Of a DNA stretch of 7,824 nt, positions 1-6,223 are shown one piece after another; the stretch's first letter is position 1; each line of letters starts with the position of its first letter. The notes under the pieces are model-generated. The model was not told the DNA's origin. It did no database searches and saw nothing but the letters and a program-made list of their open reading frames with translations. The position numbers and the translations under genes are program-made. The stretch spans positions 1 through 7,824 of the forward strand of contig JAVBMC010000025.1 of NCBI GenBank assembly GCA_031552845.1, in the 5' to 3' direction. Origin of the DNA: JAVBMC01 sp031552845 (lineage in GTDB: Bacteria > Verrucomicrobiota > Kiritimatiellia > RFP12 > DVOR01).

Positions 1-23
1 GCGGGGTTTTGTATGCTGGCGGC

Positions 24-97
24 GTTCCATTGGCGGCTCCTTTCGGTTGTTTGGTTTGGTTATCAAAATGATACGAAAATCGACCCGCCGATGGAAC
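24..97. repeat. Inverted repeat upstream of transposase
   Basis: The 13-base arm GTTCCATTGGCGG (24-36) is the reverse complement of 85-97 with one mismatch. The arms are 48 bases apart and flank the AT-rich palindrome at 61-73. The placement, about 70 bases before the transposase start, suits a protein-binding region (regulator or transposase). That role is inferred from position only. Confidence 0.5.
61..73. promoter_or_regulatory. Small AT-rich palindrome, possible operator
   Basis: TATCA-AAA-TGATA has perfect 5-base arms around a 3-base centre. It lies between the arms of the larger inverted repeat and overlaps the spacer and -10 of the weak promoter candidate. A dimeric repressor could bind here, but the motif is short and could be chance. 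Confidence 0.25.
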
Positions 98-166
98 ACT
101 AAACGTCTGCATGGCGGTTAGATTTTCGCGCCCCGCCCCCCCTGGGGGGCTCCCCTGAAAGAGAGC

Positions 167-178
167 GTGCCCGGGCAC
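167..178. repeat. Perfect palindrome over the transposase start codon
   Basis: GTGCCCGGGCAC is a perfect 12-base palindrome whose first three bases are the GTG start. It follows another GC palindrome, GCCCCCC-CT-GGGGGGC (135-150). Either could fold in mRNA and lower transposase translation. This is inferred from sequence alone. Confidence 0.4.
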
Positions 179-2020
179 CCCTATCTGCAGGGAAAAGATA
201 TTTTACACTTTACAAACATCCCGTACTCGACGCTGATGCGCAAATACTACCGCTGGAAGAAGTATGGGGTGGCGGGGCTGGAAAACTTGGCGAAGGCACC
301 GCGGGGCGTGAAGCGCCACGCCTGGGAGACTGTTTTTATGCGTTACTGCGAGAATGACAAAAACACGTCAAAAGGCGCGTACAATAAAATGATGCTGGAC
401 TTCCAGAACGGTGTGGTGATGGAGGGCATCGGGGACTGGCGGAAGGTGTGGGCGGAAGAATATCCGAACCGTGCAGTGCCGGCGCAATATCCGCTGACCT
501 GGAAACCGCGGGGAGTGACGTATCAAAATCTCATGAAGGCGATGAAGAAGAATCCGGACCTGATGTTTCAGATTCAAATCAACCGCCAAGGGATGCAGTC
601 GGCGCACCAGTATCTGCTGGACGTTCACACGAGCCGCGTGAGGCTGCCGGTTGGCAAAATCATCCAGTTCGACGACGTGTTCCATAATACCGACGTGCTG
701 GTATCCTTCGGTGCCTCGCCGATCGCCCAGCCGCTGGAGTTTGTGGGATGGGATGTCGCCAGCGGGTTTAAGGTGATGAGCGTCATGAAGCCGCGGATCA
801 CCGACGAGGATGGCAAACGCAAGAACCTCAAGGAGCGGGAGTTCCGATTCGGCGTGGCGGGGTTCTTGACCACGAAGGGGTTCCACAAGGATGGCGTGAA
901 TCTGATTGGCGAGCATGGGACAGCCGCTTTCCGTGAAAAGCTGCAGGCGCGTTATGCCAAGACGGGGCTGGGCGGGCTGATCAAGTTCCCCGTGAGCTCC
1001 ATCCTGAACAGTCCTGCGCACTCAGGTCTGTTTGCGGGCATCGGCGGGGGCAACTTTAGAATGAAGGCGCTTTGCGAAGGTGCGCATAATATCCTCCACA
1101 ACCGGACGGCTGCCTTGCCGGGCGGGCGCGGACGTGATGCCGCGCACATGCACGAGTCCCACGCGGCGCTGGTGAAGTATGAGACGAAGCTCCACCGCGC
1201 TGCAGCCGACCTGCCGGAGGAAATCCAGCGCACCCTTATCCGTTACATGCTGACCTTTGACCAATACACGGCAGCGTTCTATCAAATCCAAGCGGCGTTG
1301 ATGGATGATCCCGATCACGGCCTCGAAGGGTGGGATGGGCGCACGGTGGTGGAGTATCGGATGAGTGAGACATCGAACGAGTGGCACCCGCGGGCGGAGT
1401 TGCTGCAGATGTCGGAAGCCGATGCGAAGGCATTGGGGGCTTTCTTGAAATCCAAGCCGGCTTGCAACCGGGAGCGTCCGATGACGCGCCGCGAGGTTTG
1501 GATGAGCGGGCAGGATGACTTGGTGACAATTGACATGCATGATATGCCTCTGCTGCTGATGCCGGATGATGCAATGGAGTTGAAAGTGCGAGATAATGGC
1601 ACGATGACATTTAGAGACCAGTTTTACTATGGGCGTGACGAAGTGATCTACCATGCGAAGGTTACCACGCGGGCGGGGTTCCGCGAGACGCTAATCCCAG
1701 GGCGGAGATACCGCGCTTATTTCAATCCCGGCGTGCCGGATCACGTCTGGATAGAGGATATGGAGAGCGGGAAGTATCTGGGCATGGCCCCGCGGTATCA
1801 CCGGGCGCCGTTGGTTGATCAGGCAGCCATCAACCGGGCAATGGGCGGGCAGATTGCCGACCGGGCGCGTAAGATGAAGCCGATTGCCGGACGTCACCAT
1901 GACGAAGCCCTTGCCCTGGCCGAGCGCGTTGAGCACAATGCCCAGGTGCTGGCCGGAACGAAGAAGCCCGAACGCAAAAAGAGCACGGGCAAGAAGCTCA
2001 AACTGACGGATTTGATTTAG
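167..2020 (+). CDS. MuA-like DDE transposase
   Basis: The 617-residue protein would bind element ends and catalyse DNA nicking and strand transfer. Residues 8-45 form a helix-turn-helix-like region containing STLMRKYYRWKKYG. The RNase H-like catalytic core runs from about 160 to 340. The first acidic motif is QFDD (D169/D170), the third is ALCEGAHN (E304), and the middle position, in LIGEHGTAAF, is E249 rather than the usual Asp. The 55-residue gap from E249 to E304 is close to that in MuA (D336 to E392). Residues 470-545 look like the Mu transposase C-terminal beta-barrel, and a lysine-rich tail (565-617) resembles the region that contacts MuB. The start is GTG, because a stop at 119-121 limits the frame and no better in-frame start is visible. 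GAAAGAGAG lies just upstream as a modest ribosome site. The N-terminus could be slightly short if the G/C run at 135-150 hides a frameshift. Confidence 0.88.
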   Translation: MPGHPYLQGKDILHFTNIPYSTLMRKYYRWKKYGVAGLENLAKAPRGVKRHAWETVFMRYCENDKNTSKGAYNKMMLDFQNGVVMEGIGDWRKVWAEEYPNRAVPAQYPLTWKPRGVTYQNLMKAMKKNPDLMFQIQINRQGMQSAHQYLLDVHTSRVRLPVGKIIQFDDVFHNTDVLVSFGASPIAQPLEFVGWDVASGFKVMSVMKPRITDEDGKRKNLKEREFRFGVAGFLTTKGFHKDGVNLIGEHGTAAFREKLQARYAKTGLGGLIKFPVSSILNSPAHSGLFAGIGGGNFRMKALCEGAHNILHNRTAALPGGRGRDAAHMHESHAALVKYETKLHRAAADLPEEIQRTLIRYMLTFDQYTAAFYQIQAALMDDPDHGLEGWDGRTVVEYRMSETSNEWHPRAELLQMSEADAKALGAFLKSKPACNRERPMTRREVWMSGQDDLVTIDMHDMPLLLMPDDAMELKVRDNGTMTFRDQFYYGRDEVIYHAKVTTRAGFRETLIPGRRYRAYFNPGVPDHVWIEDMESGKYLGMAPRYHRAPLVDQAAINRAMGGQIADRARKMKPIAGRHHDEALALAERVEHNAQVLAGTKKPERKKSTGKKLKLTDLI

Positions 2021-2050
2021 TAACCAAACGATGAAGGAAAGGATGAAGCA

Positions 2051-3133
2051 ATGAGTAATGACACAATGAAGAGTGAAAAGAAGCAGAACAATATGCCCGC
2101 CTATTATTTGGCGGCTGACCGCCTCAAGGCGACGCTGTCTCAGATGCGGAACAGCAAGGTTATTGACGAAGAAGGATACAACCTGCTTTGGTGGTATTAT
2201 GGCGATATTACCGAGGATAAGCTTTCTTGGGCAGAGGCGGGGAAGCGGATCGGCGTAGATTCGTCCACCATCTATCGGCTGATGATGGGTAAATACGGGG
2301 CGAAGCCGGATAACATTATCGAGGCCATCCGGGACTACAAGCGCAAAGAAGACCATCGCCGGAAGCAGCTGGACGTGGGATTCATCGAGACCTCGACGTG
2401 GCGGAAGATATCAACCCTATTCACGCTGGTGCATGAAGAGAGCGAGGTGGGTTTTGTATTCGGCCCCACACAGGCGGGAAAGACCACGGCCATTGAGGAA
2501 TACGTGCGGCGGGAGGGCAGTAAGACGGCGGTCACTATCCGCATCCCGGCCAACTGCAGTTTTCAAGCCCTGCTGGCTGTGCTCTGCAAAGAGTTGAACA
2601 TCAGCCCGGGCGAATCGTTCGTTAATAAGCGTGCGCGGATTATGGCGGGGTTCGATGCCTCGATGATTCTGATTGTCGACGAGGCGCATCAGCTCTTCGT
2701 TAGTAATGGAGAGAACACTGCCATCAAATGCGTTGAGTACCTGCGTGAGCTGCACGACGTGGCCGGGTGCTCGGTGGTCTTGGTGGCGACAAACATCCTT
2801 GACGATGAAATCCAGCGGGGCAAGCTGAAGCGGCTGCTTAAGCAGCTCTCCGAGCGCGGGCTGAACAAACTGCGCCTGCCGGATAAGGTTCCCGCTGCCG
2901 ACGTGCGGAAGATCATCAGCTTCTTTGAGTTGGAACCCCCGACGGGGACCGCCAAGGAAATCGTCAATGGGCTTATCACTGATCACAGCTGCGGGGCATT
3001 GATTAAATACCTCAAGGCCGCATCCAAGGTTGCCGCCAAAAAGGATGAGCAGCTGAACTGGGAACACTTCATCGCTTATCATGAGCTGTTGACTGATCTG
3101 GCGAGCGGTGAGTATGAAGAGGAGGAGGGCTAA
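2051..3133 (+). CDS. MuB-like AAA ATPase, target-DNA activator
   Basis: The 360-residue ATPase would bind target DNA in an ATP-dependent way and deliver it to the transposase, as MuB does in Mu. Walker A is GPTQAGKTT (138-146) and Walker B is MILIVDEAH (205-213). VVLVATN (242-248) fits sensor 1, and LSERG (266-270) may carry an arginine contact. An N-terminal helix-turn-helix, SWAEAGKRIGVDSSTIYRLM (59-78), matches the two-part layout of MuB. A small helical C-terminal domain (about 280-345) precedes an acidic end. AAAGGA (2038-2043) lies 7 bases before the ATG. The gene starts 30 bases after the transposase stop, so the two are surely co-transcribed. The fold also matches the wider TniB/ExeA-like AAA group, but the position right after a MuA-type transposase favours MuB. 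Confidence 0.88.
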   Translation: MSNDTMKSEKKQNNMPAYYLAADRLKATLSQMRNSKVIDEEGYNLLWWYYGDITEDKLSWAEAGKRIGVDSSTIYRLMMGKYGAKPDNIIEAIRDYKRKEDHRRKQLDVGFIETSTWRKISTLFTLVHEESEVGFVFGPTQAGKTTAIEEYVRREGSKTAVTIRIPANCSFQALLAVLCKELNISPGESFVNKRARIMAGFDASMILIVDEAHQLFVSNGENTAIKCVEYLRELHDVAGCSVVLVATNILDDEIQRGKLKRLLKQLSERGLNKLRLPDKVPAADVRKIISFFELEPPTGTAKEIVNGLITDHSCGALIKYLKAASKVAAKKDEQLNWEHFIAYHELLTDLASGEYEEEEG

Positions 3134-3136
3134 GCT

Positions 3137-3352
3137 ATGACTATTCAACAAATGGTAGCGCGTAAGGCCCGCATAGAGGATAAAATTAACGCACTGCGTG
3201 CAGCGGGCGGGCATGAGAATCACCAAAAGGCGGACAGCATGGTCATGGAAGTTGCCAAGCTGACCGTCTGGATCGCGCGTCGACGCGAGGCGATGCAGGA
3301 TGATGCGCAGTTGTTGCTACCGGGCTTTACTGAAAGGAGATATCACCAATGA
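3137..3352 (+). CDS. Small helical early protein, function unknown
   Basis: I do not recognise this 71-residue protein. It is predicted mostly helical and strongly charged: an Arg/Lys-rich first half (MVARKARIEDKINALRAAGG), a short His/Asn linker, and a second helix with WIARRREAMQ. It ends with LLLPGFTERRY. It begins 3 bases after the ATPase stop, and the ATPase 3' end supplies a strong ribosome site (GAGGAGGAG, 3119-3127). Its stop overlaps the next start as ATGA (3349-3352). Small charged proteins of this kind are common between B and later early genes of Mu-like phages. DNA binding or an antitoxin-like partner role would be a guess. Confidence 0.75.
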   Translation: MTIQQMVARKARIEDKINALRAAGGHENHQKADSMVMEVAKLTVWIARRREAMQDDAQLLLPGFTERRYHQ

Positions 3353-3999
3353 GCAAGAAACACTACACCGATGCCAGCGGGGCAACTATTCCGGCAAAGT
3401 ATATAGCCCCCTATGACAAGCTGAAAACCCGGGAGGCCGAAGCCATCCTTAAAGAGTGGGCAGACATCTTAAACCGGCTGACAGCTTTGAAGAAAAAGAC
3501 CGCCGAGCGGATTGCTTTGGTTGAGAACCATTGCTCCGCATCCAAAACGCTGCCACCGCCGTTGGAGAGAGATTGGGCTTTCTCATTCCGCAGCTTTGAC
3601 GGGCTGATCAAGATCGAACGCGAAAAGCAGGTGCGTCTCGAGTTTGACGAGCGTCTGGGCGTAGCGCAGCGTCTGATTGAAGAGGCGCTCGGGGAAATGA
3701 CCGACGGCATCACGAATAAGGATATCGTCGTGATCGCGCGTGAGGCGTTCAAGCCTCGAAAGAGCGGCAAGCTGGATCGAGCACGCATCCATCAGCTCTG
3801 CAACCTGAAGGTCAACAACGCCAAGTGGAAAAAGGCGGTCGACATTATTCGGGAATGTGAACAGGCGGTCGGCACCCGTGTTTACTTCCGGGTCAGCACC
3901 CGGCCAACCCCTACGGTGGAGTTTGTCTCCATCCTATTAGACATGGCAACAATTCAACTGCCTCTTGAAACCCCGGCAGCAGAGGGAGGTGCAGAATGA
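3349..3999 (+). CDS. DUF3164-type Mu-like phage early protein
   Basis: The 216-residue protein resembles the DUF3164 family, a conserved early protein of Mu-like phages with no established biochemical role. Features that suggest the match are the N-terminal DASGATIPAKYIAPYDKL segment (8-25), a long helix to about residue 60, then FSFRSFDGLIKIE (78-90), where a sheet-forming SFDG motif is followed by a charged strand. A helical part with ITNKDIVVIAREAF (121-134) and GKLDRARIHQL (140-150) completes the core. The C-terminal 40 residues are beta-rich and then disordered. It overlaps both neighbours by ATGA tetranucleotides, so translational coupling is likely. AAAGGAGA (about 3334-3341) serves as ribosome site. 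The family call is from memory of the motif pattern, without a search. Confidence 0.7.
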   Translation: MSKKHYTDASGATIPAKYIAPYDKLKTREAEAILKEWADILNRLTALKKKTAERIALVENHCSASKTLPPPLERDWAFSFRSFDGLIKIEREKQVRLEFDERLGVAQRLIEEALGEMTDGITNKDIVVIAREAFKPRKSGKLDRARIHQLCNLKVNNAKWKKAVDIIRECEQAVGTRVYFRVSTRPTPTVEFVSILLDMATIQLPLETPAAEGGAE

Positions 4000-4352
4000 T
4001 TGACGCGGATAAGTTTGAGAAGCTGTTGGACGAGAAAACGGCGCGCCTTGCCATCGCGTGTGGTAAGCGCGCCGCAAAGCAGCTGCCTAATTCCAGAAAC
4101 GGCGGATTCAGCAAGCGGAAGACCGTGAGACAGATCGGACTGACACTGTGCATGTGTCATTGCTTTGCAGAATCACTCGACTTGGAGCGGTTGCTGGCAG
4201 CGGATGACTTGAACTTCTGGCACGACATCAATGGCATCGTCAAGAACATCGACCAAAAGACCGGCAAGCTGCTCGGGGACTTTCTGCCGCGCTTTGCAAA
4301 GCCGGGCGGATCGGCTGCGGCACAGGCCAAACAGAAAGCGAGGGCTAAATGA
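3996..4352 (+). CDS. 118-residue early protein, function unknown
   Basis: I do not recognise this protein. It begins with a helical, charged segment (MIDADKFEKLLDEKTARLAI), has a basic patch around FSKRKTVRQIG, and a compact CMCHCFAES (48-56) with two close cysteines. An acidic and tryptophan-containing stretch, DDLNFWHDINGIVKNI (66-81), follows. The tail is Ala/Lys-rich and probably disordered. GGGAGG (3984-3989) is 6 bases before the ATG, one of the best ribosome sites in the operon. Both ends overlap neighbours as ATGA. The CxC pair is too isolated to call a zinc site. The context places it among the accessory early genes of the Mu-like module. Confidence 0.72.
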   Translation: MIDADKFEKLLDEKTARLAIACGKRAAKQLPNSRNGGFSKRKTVRQIGLTLCMCHCFAESLDLERLLAADDLNFWHDINGIVKNIDQKTGKLLGDFLPRFAKPGGSAAAQAKQKARAK

Positions 4353-4990
4353 TTGACTATGACAATATCCGGCAGCGGCTACGGCAGATGGAGTTGTCTT
4401 ATCTGCACGACTGCGCCCGCCTAGCGTGGAGAAGCGGTTGCCTTCCATCCGCCTCATATGAGGAGTGGGAGCATCGGTTGCTCGCATGGCACGCGACTCA
4501 AAGTCCTCTCAACTTTCGCGAAATGCTGACCTACAAACCTGAAGTCTTCGCCCGCGACATGGCCATCATCAGCGGAAACCTCGCCGCTCAGCAGAACGGG
4601 CTTGAAGAAGTGCCGATCCGTCCGCGAGGCGAACTGAAGTTCAAGGGGAAGACCATCTTCGCCGTGTTGGCGTACAAGTGGTATGATGAGATTGCTTCCG
4701 GCAGAAAGCTTCACGAATACCGCGAGCCAAGCGACTATTGGAATAAGAGGTTCCGCGGTTGGACGGCAGGCTGTTTTGATCCGGCAGATACAACGATCTG
4801 CTTTGCGCGCGGGTATAACGCATTTGATCTCGCGTTCACAATCAAAAACCTCTGCTGTCACATCTGCAAGAATGATCTCGACATCACAGATATCCCGGTG
4901 TGGGATGTCGCACTCGGCGTCCGGGTGCCGCTCGAGCTAATCGAAAAAAACCGCGAGTATAAGGAGAAAAGCCATGACACTATCAGTTAA
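4349..4990 (+). CDS. ASCH-domain protein with N-terminal extension
   Basis: The C-terminal half (about 98-200) looks like an ASCH domain, the PUA-like fold that binds RNA or modified nucleic acid. The key signs are KTIFAVLAYKWYDEIASG with the following RKLHEYRE (117-125), which fits the family's GxKxxExR signature, then a beta-rich part ending in the WDVALGV strand (185-191). Some ASCH proteins are nucleases or N4-acetylcytidine amidohydrolases. Whether this one is catalytic cannot be judged here. The first 95 residues form a separate helical region of unknown role, containing YEEWEHRLLAWHATQ (37-51). The two Cys pairs at 169-173 (CCHIC) are a possible metal site. The start overlaps the previous stop as ATGA, and the end overlaps the GemA-like gene by 17 bases. 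Confidence 0.7.
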   Translation: MIDYDNIRQRLRQMELSYLHDCARLAWRSGCLPSASYEEWEHRLLAWHATQSPLNFREMLTYKPEVFARDMAIISGNLAAQQNGLEEVPIRPRGELKFKGKTIFAVLAYKWYDEIASGRKLHEYREPSDYWNKRFRGWTAGCFDPADTTICFARGYNAFDLAFTIKNLCCHICKNDLDITDIPVWDVALGVRVPLELIEKNREYKEKSHDTIS

Positions 4991-5639
4991 ACAAAAGGCA
5001 ACCTTTTGGAAGGCTTGGGCGGCAGTCAAGGGCGAGCGTCAGGACCTATCCGCAGCGGAACTCGAAACACTCCGCCACCAGACAATCAAAGAAACGACTG
5101 GGAAGTCCTCTTTGACGAAGGTTGCCCACCTTGAGCAGTTCGAGAGCCTGATGGCCGAGGTCTGCCGGATGGGTAACAACATAGAGGGTGCTTGTTACTG
5201 GGCAATCGGTTCAGACCGCCGGGTGCGTGTCATGGTGGAGCGTTGTGCCTGTCAACTGGCACAGATCGCAGACATCGATGACAAGTCGCCGGAGGCCATC
5301 TGGGCGTATGTTCGGGGTATCGCCCAGCAGGCGAAGCTGCCGGAGCGCCTCGATGATATAGCCGAGCCCGATCTATTCAAGGTGTTCCAAATGCTAGACA
5401 CCCACCGCCGCCGGAAGCTGGAACCTCTACTCGGGAAATCCGTCACAGGGCTATGGGATGGTGACCATTCGATCGTCATTGATGACCCGCCAGCCCCGGC
5501 GAAGCTGGGATTCAATAAAAACGCGGGATTCTTCTTTCTAGGGGGCTATTTGGTTATGGTGACGAACGTGATCAATGACAAACCCCGAAAGAAGGTAATT
5601 GCCAGCTTTACGGCCAAGGTCATACCTCCAACAACATAG
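4974..5639 (+). CDS. GemA/DUF1018-type regulator (Mu gp16 family)
   Basis: The first about 150 residues match the pattern of the GemA/gp16 family of Mu-like phages, which modulates gene expression and DNA topology in Mu. They start with a KQKATFWKAWAAVKG helix, then a helical segment with TTGKSSLTKV (41-50). A second part (EAIWAYVRGIAQQAKLPERL, 107-126) and a basic HRRRKLEPLLGK complete it. Residues 160-221 form an extra region: an acidic/proline hinge (SIVIDDPPAP), a hydrophobic FFFLGGYLVMVTNVI (186-200) and a Lys-rich end. It is longer than I expect for the family. AAGGAG (4961-4966) sits 7 bases before the ATG, inside the 3' end of the ASCH gene. This is the last gene of the operon, and terminators begin 32 bases after its stop. 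Confidence 0.7.
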   Translation: MTLSVKQKATFWKAWAAVKGERQDLSAAELETLRHQTIKETTGKSSLTKVAHLEQFESLMAEVCRMGNNIEGACYWAIGSDRRVRVMVERCACQLAQIADIDDKSPEAIWAYVRGIAQQAKLPERLDDIAEPDLFKVFQMLDTHRRRKLEPLLGKSVTGLWDGDHSIVIDDPPAPAKLGFNKNAGFFFLGGYLVMVTNVINDKPRKKVIASFTAKVIPPTT

Positions 5640-5670
5640 TCGGACGGCAGATGGATGCTGCTGATCCGGA

Positions 5671-5702
5671 GCCGCAGGCAATCAAACGCCCGCGGCTTTT
5701 TT
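5671..5702 (+). terminator. Rho-independent terminator, first of a pair
   Basis: GCCGCAGGC (5671-5679) pairs with GCCCGCGGC (5688-5696) with one A-C mismatch, closing an 8-base loop. Six Ts follow (5697-5702). It lies 32 bases after the GemA-like stop. Confidence 0.75.
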
Positions 5703-5720
5703 GTGCCTTGCAATCAACCA

Positions 5721-5760
5721 ACAAGCCCCTTGCAATCGTTTTGCAGGGGGCTTGTTTTTA
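5721..5760 (+). terminator. Rho-independent terminator, second of a pair
   Basis: ACAAGCCCCTTGCAA (5721-5735) pairs with TTGCAGGGGGCTTGT (5741-5755) as a 15-base stem with a single G-T wobble and a 5-base loop, followed by a T-rich tail. It is one of the strongest hairpins in the window. Together with the previous terminator it isolates the operon from downstream sequence. CCTTGCAATC occurs at 5706-5715 and again at 5728-5737. Confidence 0.88.
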
Positions 5761-5781
5761 TCTCCACACTATTGATATTCT

Positions 5782-5859
5782 GCGGACTTCGGCGGGACTT
5801 TTCTCCATTCCAGCCCGCAGGATGCCGACAGGCTGACCGCGGGCTTTGGCGGGGCTTTT
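5782..5859. repeat. Imperfect direct repeat, 57-base period
   Basis: Positions 5782-5802 and 5839-5859 agree at 18 of 21 bases (GCGGACTTCGGCGGGACTTT type). The three differences are all transitions. A perfect 7-base stem, AGCCCGC (5812-5818) with GCGGGCT (5839-5845), overlaps the second copy. The rest of the period aligns poorly. Each copy ends in a CTTTT run, so they may be decayed terminator-like or interspersed elements. Confidence 0.5.
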
Positions 5860-5916
5860 CCAGCCTTTCCCAGCCTGTTGCGCTTTTCCACACCCCCTGC
5901 GTCTGGTCTGTACTTT

Positions 5917-6002
5917 CACTCGTAGGTACGAGTAGAAGTACATGGTAGACGCCTTCAACTTCAAAGGCACGTACAACTCAACCTGACTCGTACCTACGAG
6001 TG
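5917..6002. repeat. 17-base perfect inverted repeat of nested palindromes
   Basis: CACTCGTAGGTACGAGT (5917-5933) is the exact reverse complement of 5986-6002. Each arm is itself a palindrome with 7-base halves (ACTCGTA/TACGAGT) around a 2-base centre. The 52-base interior holds a further GCCTT/AAGGC hairpin (5951-5968) and two GTAC boxes (5938-5941, 5971-5974) that can pair. Such a structure could be a cruciform, an RNA hairpin or a set of protein-binding sites. Confidence 0.8.
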
Positions 6003-6072
6003 AGTTTGCCTCGTAGGCGCGAGGTCTCGACGAGTGCGCACGCCTTCAAACTTGAATGCGTGCACGACTCAA
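5919..6072. repeat. Two imperfect 91-base tandem units
   Basis: CTCGTAGG opens both units (5919 and 6010), and ACGCCTTCAA recurs 30 bases later in each (5949 and 6040), so the period is exactly 91. The 33-base tails 5949-5981 and 6040-6072 agree at 24 positions, ending in a shared ACTCAA. In the second unit the tail forms a long hairpin: GCGCACGCCTTCAA (6036-6049) pairs with TTGAATGCGTGCAC (6052-6065) with two mismatches, extended by GAGT/ACTC. The middle of each unit has diverged, while the ability to form a hairpin is kept. Confidence 0.7.
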
Positions 6073-6194
6073 ATCGAAAAGGGAAATGAATTTGATACGT
6101 CTGCCGTAATGGGGAGTTTTGAATGTTGATTATGTTTGTATTTGTTGGCTTGATGCATGATTGAGTGCGAGCTTACCTGTATCAGCTCTTTTCA

Positions 6195-6203
6195 TGGGAT
6201 AAT
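6195..6203 (+). promoter_or_regulatory. Extended -10 promoter candidate
   Basis: TG-G-GATAAT matches the extended -10 pattern. A possible -35, TTACCT (6173-6178), is 19 bases upstream, which is longer than ideal. A start near 6210 would place a Shine-Dalgarno sequence almost at the 5' end of the transcript. Confidence 0.35.
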
Positions 6204-6223
6204 GGCTCTGAAGGAGGGTAGTT

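Larger units (their letters stand above)
1..166. other. Non-coding leader upstream of the transposase
   Basis: I see no gene here. The transposase frame is closed by a TAG at 119-121. The stretch contains an inverted repeat (24-36 with 85-97), a small AT-rich palindrome (61-73), a G/C-run palindrome (135-150) and a weak promoter candidate (TTGTTT at 47-52, 17-base gap, GATACG at 70-75). In Mu-like elements this position holds the repressor and operators or the left end with transposase binding sites. No repressor gene is visible, and no terminal repeat could be matched inside the window, so the left end of the element may lie here or outside. Confidence 0.5.
1..5760 (+). mobile_element. Mu-like transposable element, early/transposition module (ends not identified)
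   Basis: A MuA-type transposase followed directly by a MuB-type ATPase, a DUF3164-type protein and a GemA-type regulator is the early-gene order typical of Mu-like transposable phages. All seven genes are co-directional with overlaps or gaps of at most 30 bases, and tandem terminators follow. No repressor, lysis, head or tail gene is present, and the sequence after 5760 looks chromosomal. The boundaries given are operational: no terminal inverted repeat or target duplication was found. It may be a decayed prophage, a stand-alone transposon, or the start of a prophage rearranged at its right side. Confidence 0.75.

Noticed and set aside
1022..1654. Long reverse-strand open frames opposite the transposase (also 368-1021, 2417-3226)
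   Set aside because: They are opposite strongly supported genes, rich in His, Arg and Pro, lack ribosome sites and show no domain. They are antisense shadows of GC-rich coding sequence.
5651..5948. Short forward frames over the terminators and the 57-base repeat
   Set aside because: They cross two strong terminators, have no ribosome site and give low-complexity peptides.
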